DNA from: Trametes villosa
Taxonomy: Eukaryota > Basidiomycota > Agaricomycetes > Polyporales > Polyporaceae
DNA length: 64,000 bases
Assembly: GCA_002964805.2 (NCBI GenBank)
Contig: PUDQ02000032.1
Coordinates: 248,001 to 312,000 of the forward strand
Direction of reading: 5' to 3'
The translations under genes were made by a program, and so were the position numbers. The notes below the pieces were generated by a model. The model was not told the origin of the DNA. It made no database searches and was given only the letters and a program-made list of their open reading frames with translations. Shown here piece after piece: positions 45,617-56,072 of this stretch (within the stretch, counting starts at the first letter, position 1; each line of letters opens with the position of its first letter).

Positions 45617-46448
45617 GGAAGAAGCGTGCGTCTGGCCTTCCTATCGTTCTCGTTTTCGGACTGAGCGCTCTACTCGCAGATTCCTGAAGAGGGTTGTAAC
45701 GTTAGCGTTAGGGACGGACGGCTCAGGGATTGGAGACCTACACGGATTGCACAAACTTGTATGACGATCATGGAATCGCCTCTTTATCTCGCTGTTGAAA
45801 ACGGTTGAAGATGAACACGTCCTTTCGGGAGGGCGGTCAGCTCGGTCACAAAAAAACGAAGAAGTTACGAAACTGTTTCGCTGCTCGCACGTCCTGTCTT
45901 CAAGCACTGCGTTCGCGCCTAAGCCAATGACATGTTAGTACGCCCGCGGGAACGAGCCGCAGCGGCGGCTTCATATATGCTGACTGAACTCAGATGCAAC
46001 GTCTATTCGGCATAGACATCGATATCAGTTTGGGCGTCCTCTTTACTAGCACGATGTTCACGGATGCTGATGCCATGGCCCGGATGCGATGGAGTGCCCC
46101 AAGTTAAAGGTCGCATCCGCAAGTCCTACAGAGTGATGAGCCTTCAGCCTACGCAGAGGCACAATCAAGCTCACCAGAAGCTTTTAAACCCGAGCCTCGC
46201 CGTGCTCACCAGAAGCAATCAGGAGTAGAGACGCCAGGCCAATCGAAGAACGACTTCTTCAACCTTGTTCAGCTGCATCCGAATATGTTGATATGCGCTT
46301 CTCATGCTCTGCCAAAGCTCTGACTGGCCATCCTGCAGCGCATACGTACGCACATCGGTGGCATAGGAAACAACTCCGACTTGGCATCTTCTTCCTCAGA
46401 CCGCATGGTAACGCTTCTGGCGCTGCTGAACTTGACTTCCAGCGCACT
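45617..46448. other. Intergenic region between SCR6-1 and SCR6-2
   Basis: No gene recognised. It lies between two genes that were probably duplicated together with their promoters. Confidence 0.5.
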
Positions 46449-46470
46449 GGAGGCGGCGGGGCATGCGCAT

Positions 46471-46515
46471 GTCAGCTTCGCGTTCACCGGGCTGGAAGCA
46501 ACAGCATATAAGCTA
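46471..46515 (+). promoter_or_regulatory. SCR6-2 promoter: shared 21 bp box plus TATA
   Basis: A box GTCAGCTTCGCGTTCA then CCGGG at 46,471-46,491 is followed by CATATAAG at 46,504-46,511. It aligns with the SCR6-1 promoter, and similarity extends upstream to GGAGGCGGCGGG at 46,449. Confidence 0.7.
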
Positions 46516-46607
46516 TAAGGGCGGAGGTCAAGTAGTACCCAGGACGAGCCCACCCGCCAGTCCGACACCGACCGCATTCCCCCCTTGAGCAACGCTCTCC
46601 TGTCATC

Positions 46608-47015
46608 ATGCACTACTCCTTTGCTACACTTGCGGCTATCGTGCTCGGCGGATTCGCCGCCGCCTCTCCTACCATCTCAGGGATAACGACGATCGGCGCG
46701 CACACCAGCCTCAACGCGACGCTGCACGCCGACGGCGTCCTCGGCACCATCATGCTCTTCTGCACTATCCAGGACTGCCAGCAGTGCTTCGCGCTCAACC
46801 TCGAGGGGCAGGAGGTGGACACCTGCATTGCGGCGCCGACGGGGAACGTGCCGATCCTCTCCGCGGGGGTCGTGCAGACGAGCGGGTTTGCGCTCCCGTT
46901 CACGCCCGCGGTCGGCACCGCGGGGTGCGGGGATTTCCAGGTCATCTCGCCGGTGGGCGAGTGTGTCATCATGCCGGCTGGGCCGCCGTTCATCACCTTC
47001 GCTCTTCTCGATTGA
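46608..47015 (+). CDS. SCR6-2: small secreted six-cysteine protein
   Basis: Intronless, 135 aa, the shortest copy. Signal peptide MHYSFATLAAIVLGGFAAAS, then a short spacer and the core: IMLFCTIQDCQQCFALNLEG, a fourth Cys in DTCIAAP, the LPFTPAVGTAGC segment and a last Cys in GECVIMP. The LPFTPAVGT block is shared word for word with SCR6-1, and their upstream DNA is also alike, so 1 and 2 are a recent pair. Two N-glycosylation candidates lie in the spacer. Function unknown. Confidence 0.87.
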   Translation: MHYSFATLAAIVLGGFAAASPTISGITTIGAHTSLNATLHADGVLGTIMLFCTIQDCQQCFALNLEGQEVDTCIAAPTGNVPILSAGVVQTSGFALPFTPAVGTAGCGDFQVISPVGECVIMPAGPPFITFALLD

Positions 47016-47490
47016 GCGGCGAGAGTACGTTCAGGTTTCAAGCTATCGAGTCGAGCAGTTTACTTACAGTTTTCCGAGTACAGACGTGTTGTTGTTGCCA
47101 GGGATTGGGGGAGGCGGGCAGTAAACGGTCGCCTCGGACTTGTTTGGGCTGGTAGATGGACGGGCAACGGTTTTCAAGCTCGTGCTGTCTGTATGTATCG
47201 AAACGAATCACAAAATCACACTGGACGAGGCGGGCACGGTCAGCTTTGCAGTCCCCCAGATACAACCCACACTCAACTTGTCCGAACTCGGATTTACACG
47301 ATACATCTGCAAAGCGTTGAAACTTGAAGGCGGGCCTATGCCAGGTCTACCACGAGACGGGGCCTTGGTGGTAGCAATGCAACATTGCAAGTCCTCTACG
47401 ACCGTCGGCAAACCGTCGGAGAGTTTACTTAAGCTTGGTCGGCTCGGGATGCCTGGATGTCCGGGAAGAACGCATCGGCTCAACCTTCCG
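47016..47490. other. Intergenic region
   Basis: Between SCR6-2 and tRNA-His. Nothing recognised. Confidence 0.5.
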
Positions 47491-47573
47491 GTCCTTGTCG
47501 ATTAGTGGTTAGATCATCACGTTGTGGTCGGCGCAAGTCCGTGAAGACGCAGGCTCGAATCCTGCCTGGGACA
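47491..47573 (+). tRNA. tRNA-His (GTG) with about 11 nt intron
   Basis: Acceptor GTCCTTG pairs with CTGGGAC (one T-T mismatch). The D arm is GATT/GATC, and the T arm GCAGG/CTCGAAT/CCTGC is perfect. The anticodon stem TCACG/CGTGA encloses TTGTGG, with anticodon GTG followed one base later by an intron of about 11 nt (tcggcgcaagt). Confidence 0.85.
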
Positions 47574-47759
47574 TACCTTTTGGTCCTCGCTCCTCCCCCG
47601 CCTTCTTTTCTTCCGTGTCTGTTGTGTAAACCTTCTGGCACGGGGCCATCTGTACGTCGACACGTCCCGACAATAAATGAATGCATTACTATGTGCGATA
47701 CGTGTAGTGAGATAGCGGTGCGCGTAGAAGAACATCATAGAACCCTCGGGACCCTCATG

Positions 47760-49011
47760 TCATGAACGACCGTACGTTACCGAGCCGCTGTGGACTGCCG
47801 GTCCCGCTGACGAGGAAGAGAGAGCCGCGGGTGCGGTTGCGTATGCCTGGAGCTGGGCAGGGGGACGGCCTGGCGTAGCACTCGGCTGGCCGGCCTGGCT
47901 CGACACGAGTGCTCGGTACGACGTTGCTGAGGAATGCGAGGACCAGAACGAATCGTAGGTCGACCCGGCGCCCGCGCCGGGGCTCGCAGTCGTGGGTGGA
48001 CCGATCGGAGGGACCGCGACAGGCGAATTCTGCGGAGGAGGGAGGGGTATAGGCATGGCAGAGGTGGCCATCATAGACCGAAGCGCGGCCAGCTGCGAGT
48101 CGATGTGGTCGGTCGGTTCCATCGGATCGAAGGGTTCTCGGAAAGGGGACGCGGGGGGAGGTTGCGAGGAGGATGAGGTCGGGTGCGGTGTTCGCGATGG
48201 GCCCGCTTTCGAGTGTTGCAAGCTGGGGGCCGACTGGATAATCACCGTCGCTGTCGAGTCGGACCGGGATACGGGGTAACGAGTGGCAGCACCGCCGTAG
48301 CCTAAGTGTGGCGCGTGGGGAGTCGCGGTGCGCCCGCCGTCAATGATGGGTGTAGACGGGATCGAAGTATTTGCGGGTGTATCGATGCTTGAGCTGGACG
48401 CTACAGGGACTAAGGTGAGGGTCTGCTACGATAGACTGGAGTAGGGATACCGCACAAGTACTCGCCAAGCTCGCATTTGGCCCTACACTCGAACTTGCAC
48501 CTGCAGTGCCTTCTGGCCCCTGGGTTTCCAAATGATGGCCGTCTACCACGGGCGGCGCGGAATGTTGTGCGGAGGTTCCAGCAGCCATAGCAGCGGAAGA
48601 CAAAGTGCGTCCGTTTCGGCGGCCCCCAGGCGAGATGACGGGATATGGGCGCGTCAGGTGCGTATGCCGGAAGTACAGGTTCTCAACTTCGCTCAGCGTT
48701 TGCCTTTGCTAAGATGGGTGTGAGATTTGCAGGGCATCGAACAGGAGCTGTACGTACCCATCCATGTTCAACCTTCAGCCTCGCGTACTGAAGGCGTAGG
48801 CGGAGTTGGCCGGAATACTGTAATGATAGTTCTTTATTGACAAGAGGCAATGTGCAATAGTCAATCAACGCACATAGTTAGCTTTCGCTCTATCCAGCGC
48901 AGCTTTCGTCTTGTCCCCTTTTGCTTGCGACGCGTCGTGTGCCTCTCCCTCGACCCTGCGCCTCTTCGAATCAGGCGGGAGCAATAGCCCGTATTGAGGC
49001 TGTTCAGACAT
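47760..49011 (-). CDS. Protein of unknown function with a conserved coiled motif, probably nuclear
   Basis: Four exons: 49011-48874, 48817-48758, 48708-48501, 48409-47760; introns of 56, 49 and 91 nt; 351 aa. The start MSEQPQYGLLLPP is followed by a basic cluster (DSKRRRVEG) that could be a nuclear localisation signal. The second exon encodes exactly YSGQLRLRLQYARLKVEHGW, and with the next exon (QRQTLSEVENLYFRH) forms a compact amphipathic block, at about residues 47-81, that looks strongly conserved. Everything after residue 90 is low complexity (Ser, Ala, Pro, Thr). The block faintly recalls the G1/S-factor-binding motif of Whi5/Nrm1-type repressors, but that is a weak impression and I do not assign it. 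Confidence 0.7.
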
Positions 49012-49632
49012 CCGCGCGTTCGATATGAGGCTCGTTACGCGCGAGGCGGAGGAGTGCGACTAGGACTAGGGCGGCGGAGAGCAGTGGAGGAGGAGGGAAA
49101 GGGGAGAGCGAGGCGCAGGGCGCGCGGCAACCGTCGCGAAAACATGGGCGTGTCGAGTCACGTGGAATGCCGCCGCGGCCTCGGCCCTAACCCCGGGAAC
49201 CAGTGCTTCGCTCAAAATGGCAGTCGGAGTAGTGAGCTACACAACTGGCGAAAACCCCCTGTCATCCGCCTTGGCATATGTTTCTGGGTTTATAATTGAA
49301 AGCTGACTGGGTATATTAATTCCACTGCATAGATACACTACTGAGCTGACTCAAGCAACCAATCATCGGTAGTTCGCGCAACTAGAGAGTACTCTCGAAT
49401 GTCGGGGCCGCACGCGCCCTACCCACACTGGCCGGGGGTGATGGCATTGGCTATGCTCAAAGAGAATGTCTTCCTCAGTTGCAGGAGCAGTAGTCCTGGC
49501 TTGGCATGAAGGAGAATAGCAAGGGGGATATGACCCCGGTAGTACTAAGGATTATTTGAACCTGCGCTGGAAGGTGAGTAGCATAACTTGATCCAGGCGC
49601 GATCCATTGGCGTTTTGGATGCGTGAACACAT
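49012..49632. other. Intergenic region
   Basis: Upstream of the minus-strand unknown gene and before tRNA-Leu. Nothing recognised. Confidence 0.5.
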
Positions 49633-49737
49633 GGCGAGATGGCCGAGCGGTCTAAGGCGCCAGACTAAGGAGTTACGCATTCAGCGTACTACGACATCTG
49701 GTCCGAAAGGGCGTGGGTTCGAATCCCACTCTCGTCA
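49633..49737 (+). tRNA. tRNA-Leu (AAG) with intron
   Basis: Acceptor GGCGAGA pairs with TCTCGTC (one G-U). The D arm starts TGGCCGAGCGG. The anticodon stem CCAGA/TCTGG has loop CTAAGG, anticodon AAG followed one base later by an intron of about 25 nt. A class II variable arm (TCCGAAAGGGC) and T arm GTGGG/TTCGAAT/CCCAC follow. Discriminator A. Confidence 0.92.
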
Positions 49738-50053
49738 TCATTTTGCTTGCCGTATGGCAAGGAAGATGTGGCTGCCGCCAGTATTTTTACAACTCTTTGC
49801 AAAGAGGACTCGCTCCCCTTATTCAGAGAATGTGCTTTATCACAGACCTCCTACATAGTTATTACTGCAGAGCAGCTGAGATTATCACACAGTGAATGCG
49901 ATCCCGGCGACGCTGGAGCATGAAGGTACTTATGTATGCCGCTGTTGACTGAGCGGCGGCAGCGCCGCAGCCGGAGTTCAGTAGAAACGTGCCAGTGGGG
50001 CAGCTCTTCGCCGGTGTGCTAACATGGATTGAGACAGAGCGTGCGATGACAAG

Positions 50054-50137
50054 TCTCTGTTAGTATATCGGTTAGTACACGCGCCTGTCACTCCTTGCGG
50101 TGCGCGCGAAAGCGGGGTTCGACTCCCCGACAGAGAG
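50054..50137 (+). tRNA. tRNA-Asp (GTC) with about 12 nt intron
   Basis: Acceptor TCTCTGT pairs with ACAGAGA. The anticodon stem CGCGC/GCGCG encloses CTGTCA, with anticodon GTC followed one base later by an intron of about 12 nt (ctccttgcggtg). The T arm is CGGGG/TTCGACT/CCCCG. Discriminator G. It ends 152 nt before the dihydroorotate dehydrogenase start codon. Confidence 0.92.
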
Positions 50138-50289
50138 TAGTTTTGCCCCTAGGCGCCACCTCTCGCAAGCCGGATCCGAGCTGCCCTCGCACTCGACTGA
50201 ACCCTCACCTCCACCTCCTCGCGTCGTCGCTGCCGCGTGCTTCAGCTTGTCTTTGGCCCGGATATCATCATCTCTTGGCCTTGGACACT

Positions 50290-52049
50290 ATGCTTCGCCT
50301 GGCCGCTGCGCGCACGCTTTCTCGTCAACCACTATGTTCAGGATTTGCTGTTCGCCGTGCTGCGTCGACCGTAGCTGAACAACCAGCCCGTTCGTACGCC
50401 CGTACAGCAGCCTATGCGTCGCTGTTCGTCGTGTCTTCGGGCCTCTTTGCTGTCTACTACCTCGACTGCAGGGCCTCTGTGCACAAGTACATCGTTACTC
50501 CGGTGATCCGTTATACGCTCGATCCGGAGGTTGGCCACCGACTTGCTGTAAGGGCTCTCGGAGCCGGGCTTTCACCACGGGACCCGCTACCGGATGACGA
50601 GGTATTGAAAGTGGAGGTACGTGCGTGTCCCACATTATTGTGAGTGTGGTGACACGAATACGGGTGGAAACTGTAGCTTTGGGGCGACGAGCTCTCGAGT
50701 CCGGTCGGATTGGCAGCTGGGTTCGACAAGAACGGTGAAGCTATTGATGGTAAGCGAGTTCTTGCGCCCGCCTTTACCTTCGCTCAATCGTGGGCGTAGG
50801 CCTGTTCAACCTGGGCTTCGCGTGGGTCGAGATTGGCAGCGTTACGCCGAAACCTCAGCCGGGCAACCCCAAGCCTCGCGTGTTCCATCTCCCCAGCGAC
50901 GCCGCGGTCATCAACCGGTATGGTTTCCCTTCGGACGGACACGCCGCCCTCCTTGCACGCCTCCGCGCGCGGCTCCCCTCGCTGCTCCCGTATTCCGTGG
51001 CGGCCGAGACGGAAGACCCTCTACATGGCGCGGAACGCGCCTCGCTATATCCGGGCAAGATGCTTGCGGTCAACCTGGGCAAGAACAAGTCCTCTCCTCC
51101 GGATTCCATCGCGGACTTCGTCATTGGCGTGCGCACTTTTGGCCCGTATGCCGACGCGTTGGTCGTGAACGTGTCCAGCCCGAACACGCCAGGACTCCGG
51201 TATGTTCTCCACGCAACGCTTGCGCCGGGCAACTCCTTACGCTCGTCTTAGTGGTATGCAGAGCCGCAGTCTCCTTCAGGAACTGCTGGCTGGCGTGACG
51301 GCTGCGCGAGATGAGGTCACCACCTCCTCAGCGCACAAGCACCGGCCAAAACTCCTGCTCAAAATCGCGCCCGACCTGGACGAGTCCGAGGTGGCGGACA
51401 TCGCCGCCGCCGTGCGCGCCACGAACGGTGTCGACGGCGTCATTGTCAGCAACACGACCATCCGGAGGCCCACCGGCATCTCAGACCGTACGTCCCACCA
51501 CACCTACCTCCCCGACACGCACTGACCCGCCTCACAGCGAACAAATTCGAGCAAGGCGGGCTCTCCGGGCCCCCGCTCAAGCCGTACGCGCTCGCCACCC
51601 TGCGCACGCTGCGCGGCCTCCTCCCCGCCTCCGTCCCGCTCATCGGCTGCGGCGGGATCTCCACGGGCGCGGACGCGCTCGAGTTCGCGCGCGCCGGCGC
51701 GGCTGCCGTGCAGCTCTACACCGCGTTCGGGTATGGCGGGCCGGGCGTGTGCCGCGAGGTCAAGGACGAGCTCGCGGCACTCCTCCGGAAGGAGGGTAAG
51801 ACGTGGACGCAGGTCGTGAGCGAGGCTGTCGAGAGGAGCAGCTTGAAAGAGGCTTCGCTGGCACAGGGGGGAGCGGAGGGAGAGGGCGCGCGGGAGCCGA
51901 GTGTGAAGCTGCTGGTTGAGGAGGCGGAAGAGCTGAAGCGGTTGCTGGATGGGTTGGGCGAGAGGATCGAGAAGAAGGCGGAGGAGGGCGTGAGCGTCGC
52001 GGGGGGCGCGGAGGTCATCGCTGTAACTCCCCCTCCGACTGATTCATGA
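50290..52049 (+). CDS. Dihydroorotate dehydrogenase, class 2, mitochondrial
   Basis: Oxidises dihydroorotate to orotate in pyrimidine synthesis, passing electrons to ubiquinone at the inner mitochondrial membrane. Five exons: 50290-50616, 50677-50749, 50800-51199, 51252-51487, 51538-52049; introns of 50-60 nt; 515 aa. The Arg-rich N-terminus ([20 protein letters not shown]) fits a mitochondrial presequence, and a membrane segment follows at about residues 43-60 ([18 protein letters not shown]). Catalytic-domain hallmarks are [45 protein letters not shown] (with the class 2 catalytic Ser), [23 protein letters not shown] and GCGGI. An extra C-terminal tail of about 80 residues with a coiled coil ([20 protein letters not shown]) is not part of the standard enzyme. 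Housekeeping gene inside an accessory region. Confidence 0.95.
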
Positions 52050-52510
52050 CAGGCGCAAGAGTTGCGCCTAGTCGCTCCAACATGTTCTCGGGTGCCGCGG
52101 GAGGAGATCTCCACAACCACCATATAACGGGTACAACACATACTCGGTGCAAGTTGATGGCCAATGCCAATATTCCAGTGTTCTAAGCTATCTGGCCGTC
52201 TCACAGCCAAGTCACCGACTTGCGCTCCTCCTAGCAAAACACGCCTACGACTGAGCTCAAACAGGTAAGTGGTTCATAGTTTCGCTTTTCGAGCTGGTCT
52301 GCGTCTGACGCGAAGTTTGTTGCCCCGATCGACACATACAGCAATCCCATGCCAGCCCAAGTCTCGTTGCGTTCCACCGAACCGTCCTCGACAACCGCTC
52401 GCCAAAGCCTCTCATCTCCGTGAATCTCTGCTCCTCGTGTGAATCCCTTTGACGGCGATGTAACGTGAGCGTGAGTGCCATTCGCGGTCAAGAAGCACTT
52501 ACAGCGCCCC
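52050..52510. other. Intergenic region between convergent genes
   Basis: Between DHODH (plus) and SCR6-3 (minus), probably two 3' flanks. Nothing recognised. Confidence 0.5.
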
Positions 52511-52960
52511 CTATGTCCTATCCTGGACCAACGCGAATGCCTCGAACGGCGTGGCGCTGTTCACGTTGAAGCACGTGTTCTGCGCGGGGAACATCAGCAG
52601 CGACGGGCAGCCAAACGGGCCCACGCTGGTGTTGAACGGGAGCTTGGGCGCGTTGGGCTGGATGACCGCGACGGAGACGAAGGCGAAGTTCTGCGAGAAA
52701 CACGTGTTCGAGCCGAACCCCGGCGTCATGAGGTCGATGAGGTTGCAGTCGTTGCAGTCCGCAGCCTTGCAGAGGAGCAGGAGGATGTCGATCTCGTCGG
52801 GGTGAGGGCCCGCGCCTGGACGAACGTCCCCGAGCTGGAGGGCACCGCTAGACTCGACGAGGGATGGAGGTGTAACCGCTGTCACGCCGGAGGTGGTGGG
52901 GACGGCGACAGCGGTCCGAGCGAGGAGGGCGACGGCGAGTGAAGTAAGCCAGAAATGCAT
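52511..52960 (-). CDS. SCR6-3: small secreted six-cysteine protein
   Basis: Intronless, 149 aa. Signal peptide MHFWLTSLAVALLARTAVAV. Core: HPDEIDILLLLC, KAADCNDCNLIDLM, a fourth Cys in NTCFSQNFAFVSVAVIQPNA, LPFNTSVGPFGC and a last Cys in QNTCFNVNSA. The spacer between signal peptide and core resembles SCR6-4 (LVESSGALQLGDVR against LVNSSVPLELGALR). The pair shares CFSQNFAFVS, IQPNAP and a promoter box. Function unknown. Confidence 0.87.
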   Translation of the reverse strand: MHFWLTSLAVALLARTAVAVPTTSGVTAVTPPSLVESSGALQLGDVRPGAGPHPDEIDILLLLCKAADCNDCNLIDLMTPGFGSNTCFSQNFAFVSVAVIQPNAPKLPFNTSVGPFGCPSLLMFPAQNTCFNVNSATPFEAFALVQDRT

Positions 52961-53065
52961 CGTGTGGGGGAATCCTCGGGGCAAGGCAGGCGGACGTATG
53001 CCGGGTTGTCGATGTGATGGAAAGACGAGTCAGTCCTGGCGGCTCCTTGGACTGCACGGCTCTGA

Positions 53066-53105
53066 CATATATCTTCAGCATTGGCCCGGAGGACACGAAC
53101 CTTAC
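53066..53105 (-). promoter_or_regulatory. SCR6-3 promoter: shared 21 bp box plus TATA
   Basis: Read on the minus strand: GTAAGGTTCGTGTCCT then CCGGG at 53,105-53,085, followed by GATATATGT at about 53,074-53,066. It matches the SCR6-1, SCR6-2 and SCR6-4 boxes. Confidence 0.65.
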
Positions 53106-53985
53106 GGGGACCGGCTCGCTTCTTGCCTTCGCGGCATCGGCTTCGAGTTTAGCAGCGTCCCAGGCTTGCTCAGCGCAAACGCAGCCTACCACGGCGGCAG
53201 ACCAGAAGGTTTGCATGCGCTACACCAAAGACTTGGTCAATGGAAAGGCACAGGAAGCACGTTGGATGGTTCCTTCGCTCCGCTCAATGGGAGCTGCAAA
53301 GCCGATGGCTGTTTGACAGGATGCGCCCGTCCCCGAATACCGAACATAGCGTCCGAAACTTTTTTCGGAGGTGCCGAGGGAGTTGAGGATCTCCGAACGT
53401 CCGCCTTTTCTCTACCTCGCGGTGAGTGGACGAGCTACTAGACCGGTCCGACAGACACGATGCTCTTCTCACAGGCTGTCTGGGTATTTCCGGTCAGGTC
53501 AGGAAGTCTTGGGAATGCCCCATCTTGAGGCGGATAACTTCAATGCTGCCGGCACTATCGAGTCACTCCACCCTCCTCGGAGCATAGCATCAGCGTCCGT
53601 ACAAACCGCTGCCACGGGAGCGCGACTAGCGATGACTCGGCTGTAAGCACTACGGACGCCTGCGTAGCGCAGGTTCACATTCGAACGTCGCTGCATACGC
53701 ATCCAGACGTAGGTGGACGATGGATCATGGCCTCACTCGCTCGAACGAGGCCGGGTTCAGTCCCTGAGGAGCGAGAGTACTTGTCTCATATCGGCGCAAC
53801 ATGCAGATTCATTGACAAAGCTTTCGCATTAAGAGACCCGCCAAATTCCTGAAGAGTGCTACTGATAGCCCGACGGAACCCCCGAGACGACCGGAGAACG
53901 GCGTCCTCCTACAGTGTGAACCTGTTCCCAAAACCTCGTCAATGTCGAGTAAAGGCAAGACGAAAAATTGTACAGCTTACGTCAA
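53106..53985. other. Intergenic region between SCR6-3 and SCR6-4
   Basis: No gene recognised. A hairpin-like ctcgctcgaacgag sits near 53,733 beside a GGGTTCAGTCCC segment, but no tRNA folds. Confidence 0.5.
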
Positions 53986-54456
53986 TCACGGCCGTGGCGG
54001 GAGGACGAGGTCAAAGGCCTGGAATGTGGCGCCTTGGATGTTGAAGCAGTTGTTTTGTGCCGGGAGCGCGAGGAGCTGGGCGCATCCCAAGGGCCCCACG
54101 CTGGTGATGAACGGGAGGTCCGGCGCGTTCGGCTGGATCACCGCGGTGGAGACGAACGCGAAGTTCTGCGAGAAGCACTCGTCCGCGTTGAGGCCCATGA
54201 GATCGACGAAGGTGCAGTCGTTGCAGTTCGTCTGCTTGCAGAGGAGCATGACGATGTCGATCTCGTCGGGGAGGGGTCCGACACCGTGGCGCAAAGCCCC
54301 GAGCTCGAGGGGGACGCTCGAATTCACGAGGCGTGGGGTGCTTGGCGGGGGTATGGGGAGGGAAGCGGCGACCCCTGCGACATCGGGAGTGACGGGGGTG
54401 GCGAAGGCGGCCCGTCCGAAGAGGGTAGCGGCGAAGGCAATGATGGAGAAGCGCAT
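53986..54456 (-). CDS. SCR6-4: small secreted six-cysteine protein
   Basis: Intronless, 156 aa. Signal peptide MRFSIIAFAATLFGRAAFAT. Core: LPDEIDIVMLLC, KQTNCNDCTFVDLM, DECFSQNFAFVSTAVIQPNA, LPFITSVGPLGC, QNNCFNIQGA. Closest to SCR6-3. It ends with FDLVLPPRP. The promoter box is intact although a clear TATA is missing (GGGTATCGCTC at that position). Function unknown. Confidence 0.87.
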   Translation of the reverse strand: MRFSIIAFAATLFGRAAFATPVTPDVAGVAASLPIPPPSTPRLVNSSVPLELGALRHGVGPLPDEIDIVMLLCKQTNCNDCTFVDLMGLNADECFSQNFAFVSTAVIQPNAPDLPFITSVGPLGCAQLLALPAQNNCFNIQGATFQAFDLVLPPRP

Positions 54457-54563
54457 TCTGAGGTATTCGAAGGCGGCGTGGAGGCGTATGGGGTGAATTC
54501 GTCTCGGAGAGACCCTGGGTCGCTCAGTTTGACAAGACTTGGGTTTTGAGCGATACCCTTCAG

Positions 54564-54584
54564 CCCGTGAAACGCGAAGCTTAC
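54564..54584 (-). promoter_or_regulatory. SCR6-4 promoter: shared 21 bp box
   Basis: Minus-strand box GTAAGCTTCGCGTTTC then ACGGG, 108 nt before the start codon, followed by GCTGAA as in SCR6-2. The box matches those of SCR6-1 to SCR6-3. Confidence 0.65.
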
Positions 54585-56072
54585 GCGCACCGCTCGCGCT
54601 ACATCTGTGCCGTGCGGCTTAACGAACGAGGCCAGACCACCACGAAGTCAAAAGAAGATGTCAAAGTCGGAGTTGCACTTCATCTGCCTTCGCGCCGCAT
54701 GGGGCATTGCAGCCGGGTCAGAATTGAAAAAGCACGGAGGATTGGCGATGGTACCTGGGTTCGGGGCAATAGGAACGGGAGTGCGAAGTCAGCTTGACAG
54801 AACCCGCATGCTCTTGACAGCGTCTGGATCGTCGGATGGTACCCTCAGGCGCTCCGGAAGATAGCCAGAGAGCAGGCTTTGTTCCCGCCCAGGGTGATTG
54901 AACACTTCGGGGCTGGCGATGCACGTTCACCGCGGTCCCGTGTCCCATGAAGCACAAATGTCGTTCCTATGTGCTGATCCGATGAGTTATGATGGGGCGG
55001 GCGGCCCAGACGGCCTGGGAGTACCTCACCGAGGTGCGACGCATTATGCCGGGCGGGGCTATCTGGTTTGGCGCAGAGCAAGCGGATAGCGTCAGCATCC
55101 GTGCGCGACGCGTCGTCCTGGAACGTGTATAGCAATACTTTCCTGGGAGGATGGCGAGGGAAGGGTCCCCCTAGGACGCCGTACGTACTCTCCCATTGAT
55201 CAAGTGAGATACCTCCCGGGCCGCTGAGCGGCAGGTCTGCCGTTAGCACTCTCCAGGGTGTGCTAAATTGGGTCGTCTCGTTGGAAGCGCTCCAGCTGCC
55301 TGAAAAGAGGCCGATGATCGTCGTGAGCTTGCCTCTGGGGGAGTGCGTCCCCGTATTTGGGCCGTCGCGGCGTCTATGAGGATGGCAGCGTATGGGTCGG
55401 GCTGCTGAATATCAGGGAGCAGAGGTGAGCTAGTGACATGTTGAATGGATAGAGATTCGACGCTTTAGAATCACTTCCGGGTCATACTAGTAGCTTGCTG
55501 GGATATGAACGAGATGGTTGCGACAGTTGAAGCTGAAGCAAAGTGTCGGCGCTGGCATGATCTCAGTGAAAGCAGCACTCCGGCAGGTGCCGACTCGAAG
55601 CAAGCGCCAGTAGGTTTGCCCCGCCGCCCGGGCAAGACAGTACTATTTATCAAAAGACAGATCCCCATAGGACGGTATCTCAGCTCTGTGGATTAACATA
55701 TAGCTGAGTTGGACAAATATTGAAATGAAGATGATATGCACACAAGTTGCGCGGTAAATATCAATCGGCTTCAGGAACTCGAAAGCTTGAATTCGCCATT
55801 CTCTGCGGCCATCGTAACCCACGAGTGCCCGTTAAAACCCGTAATACTAAGCGATACCATGAGCAAACACGTTCGACATGACAACCCACCCAACCAAAGG
55901 CCCGAAGTAATCCCAACCCCCACCCCAACCTCCACCCCAAGCGCCCTTCGACCGTGGCTGCCGTAGAAAGTATCATATTCCGACTACAGTTAGTGAGTAC
56001 AGTTAGTATTGAGTATACGGTGAATATAAGCCTCAGAGGTTCACGAACACGCACCGTTGCCACGGGTAGCGC
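54585..56072. other. Intergenic region with a possible gene fragment
   Basis: On the minus strand, 54,845-55,249 is an open frame with fairly protein-like composition (TYGVLGGPFPRHPPRKVLLY, TDADAIRLLCAK), but it starts at a non-ATG codon and no neighbouring exons or domain were found. It may be a decayed or partial gene. The rest shows nothing. Confidence 0.35.

Noticed and set aside
46613..47041. Antisense frame over SCR6-2, and the similar one over SCR6-1
   Set aside because: The sense frames have the family cysteines and signal peptides; the antisense similarity simply follows from the duplicated DNA.
53735..53790. GGGTTCAGTCCC T-arm-like sequence
   Set aside because: Flanking sequence gives only a local hairpin, no cloverleaf.
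54845..55249. Minus-strand frame of 135 codons
   Set aside because: Non-ATG start, no domain or signal peptide, no neighbouring exons; kept only as a possible relic.
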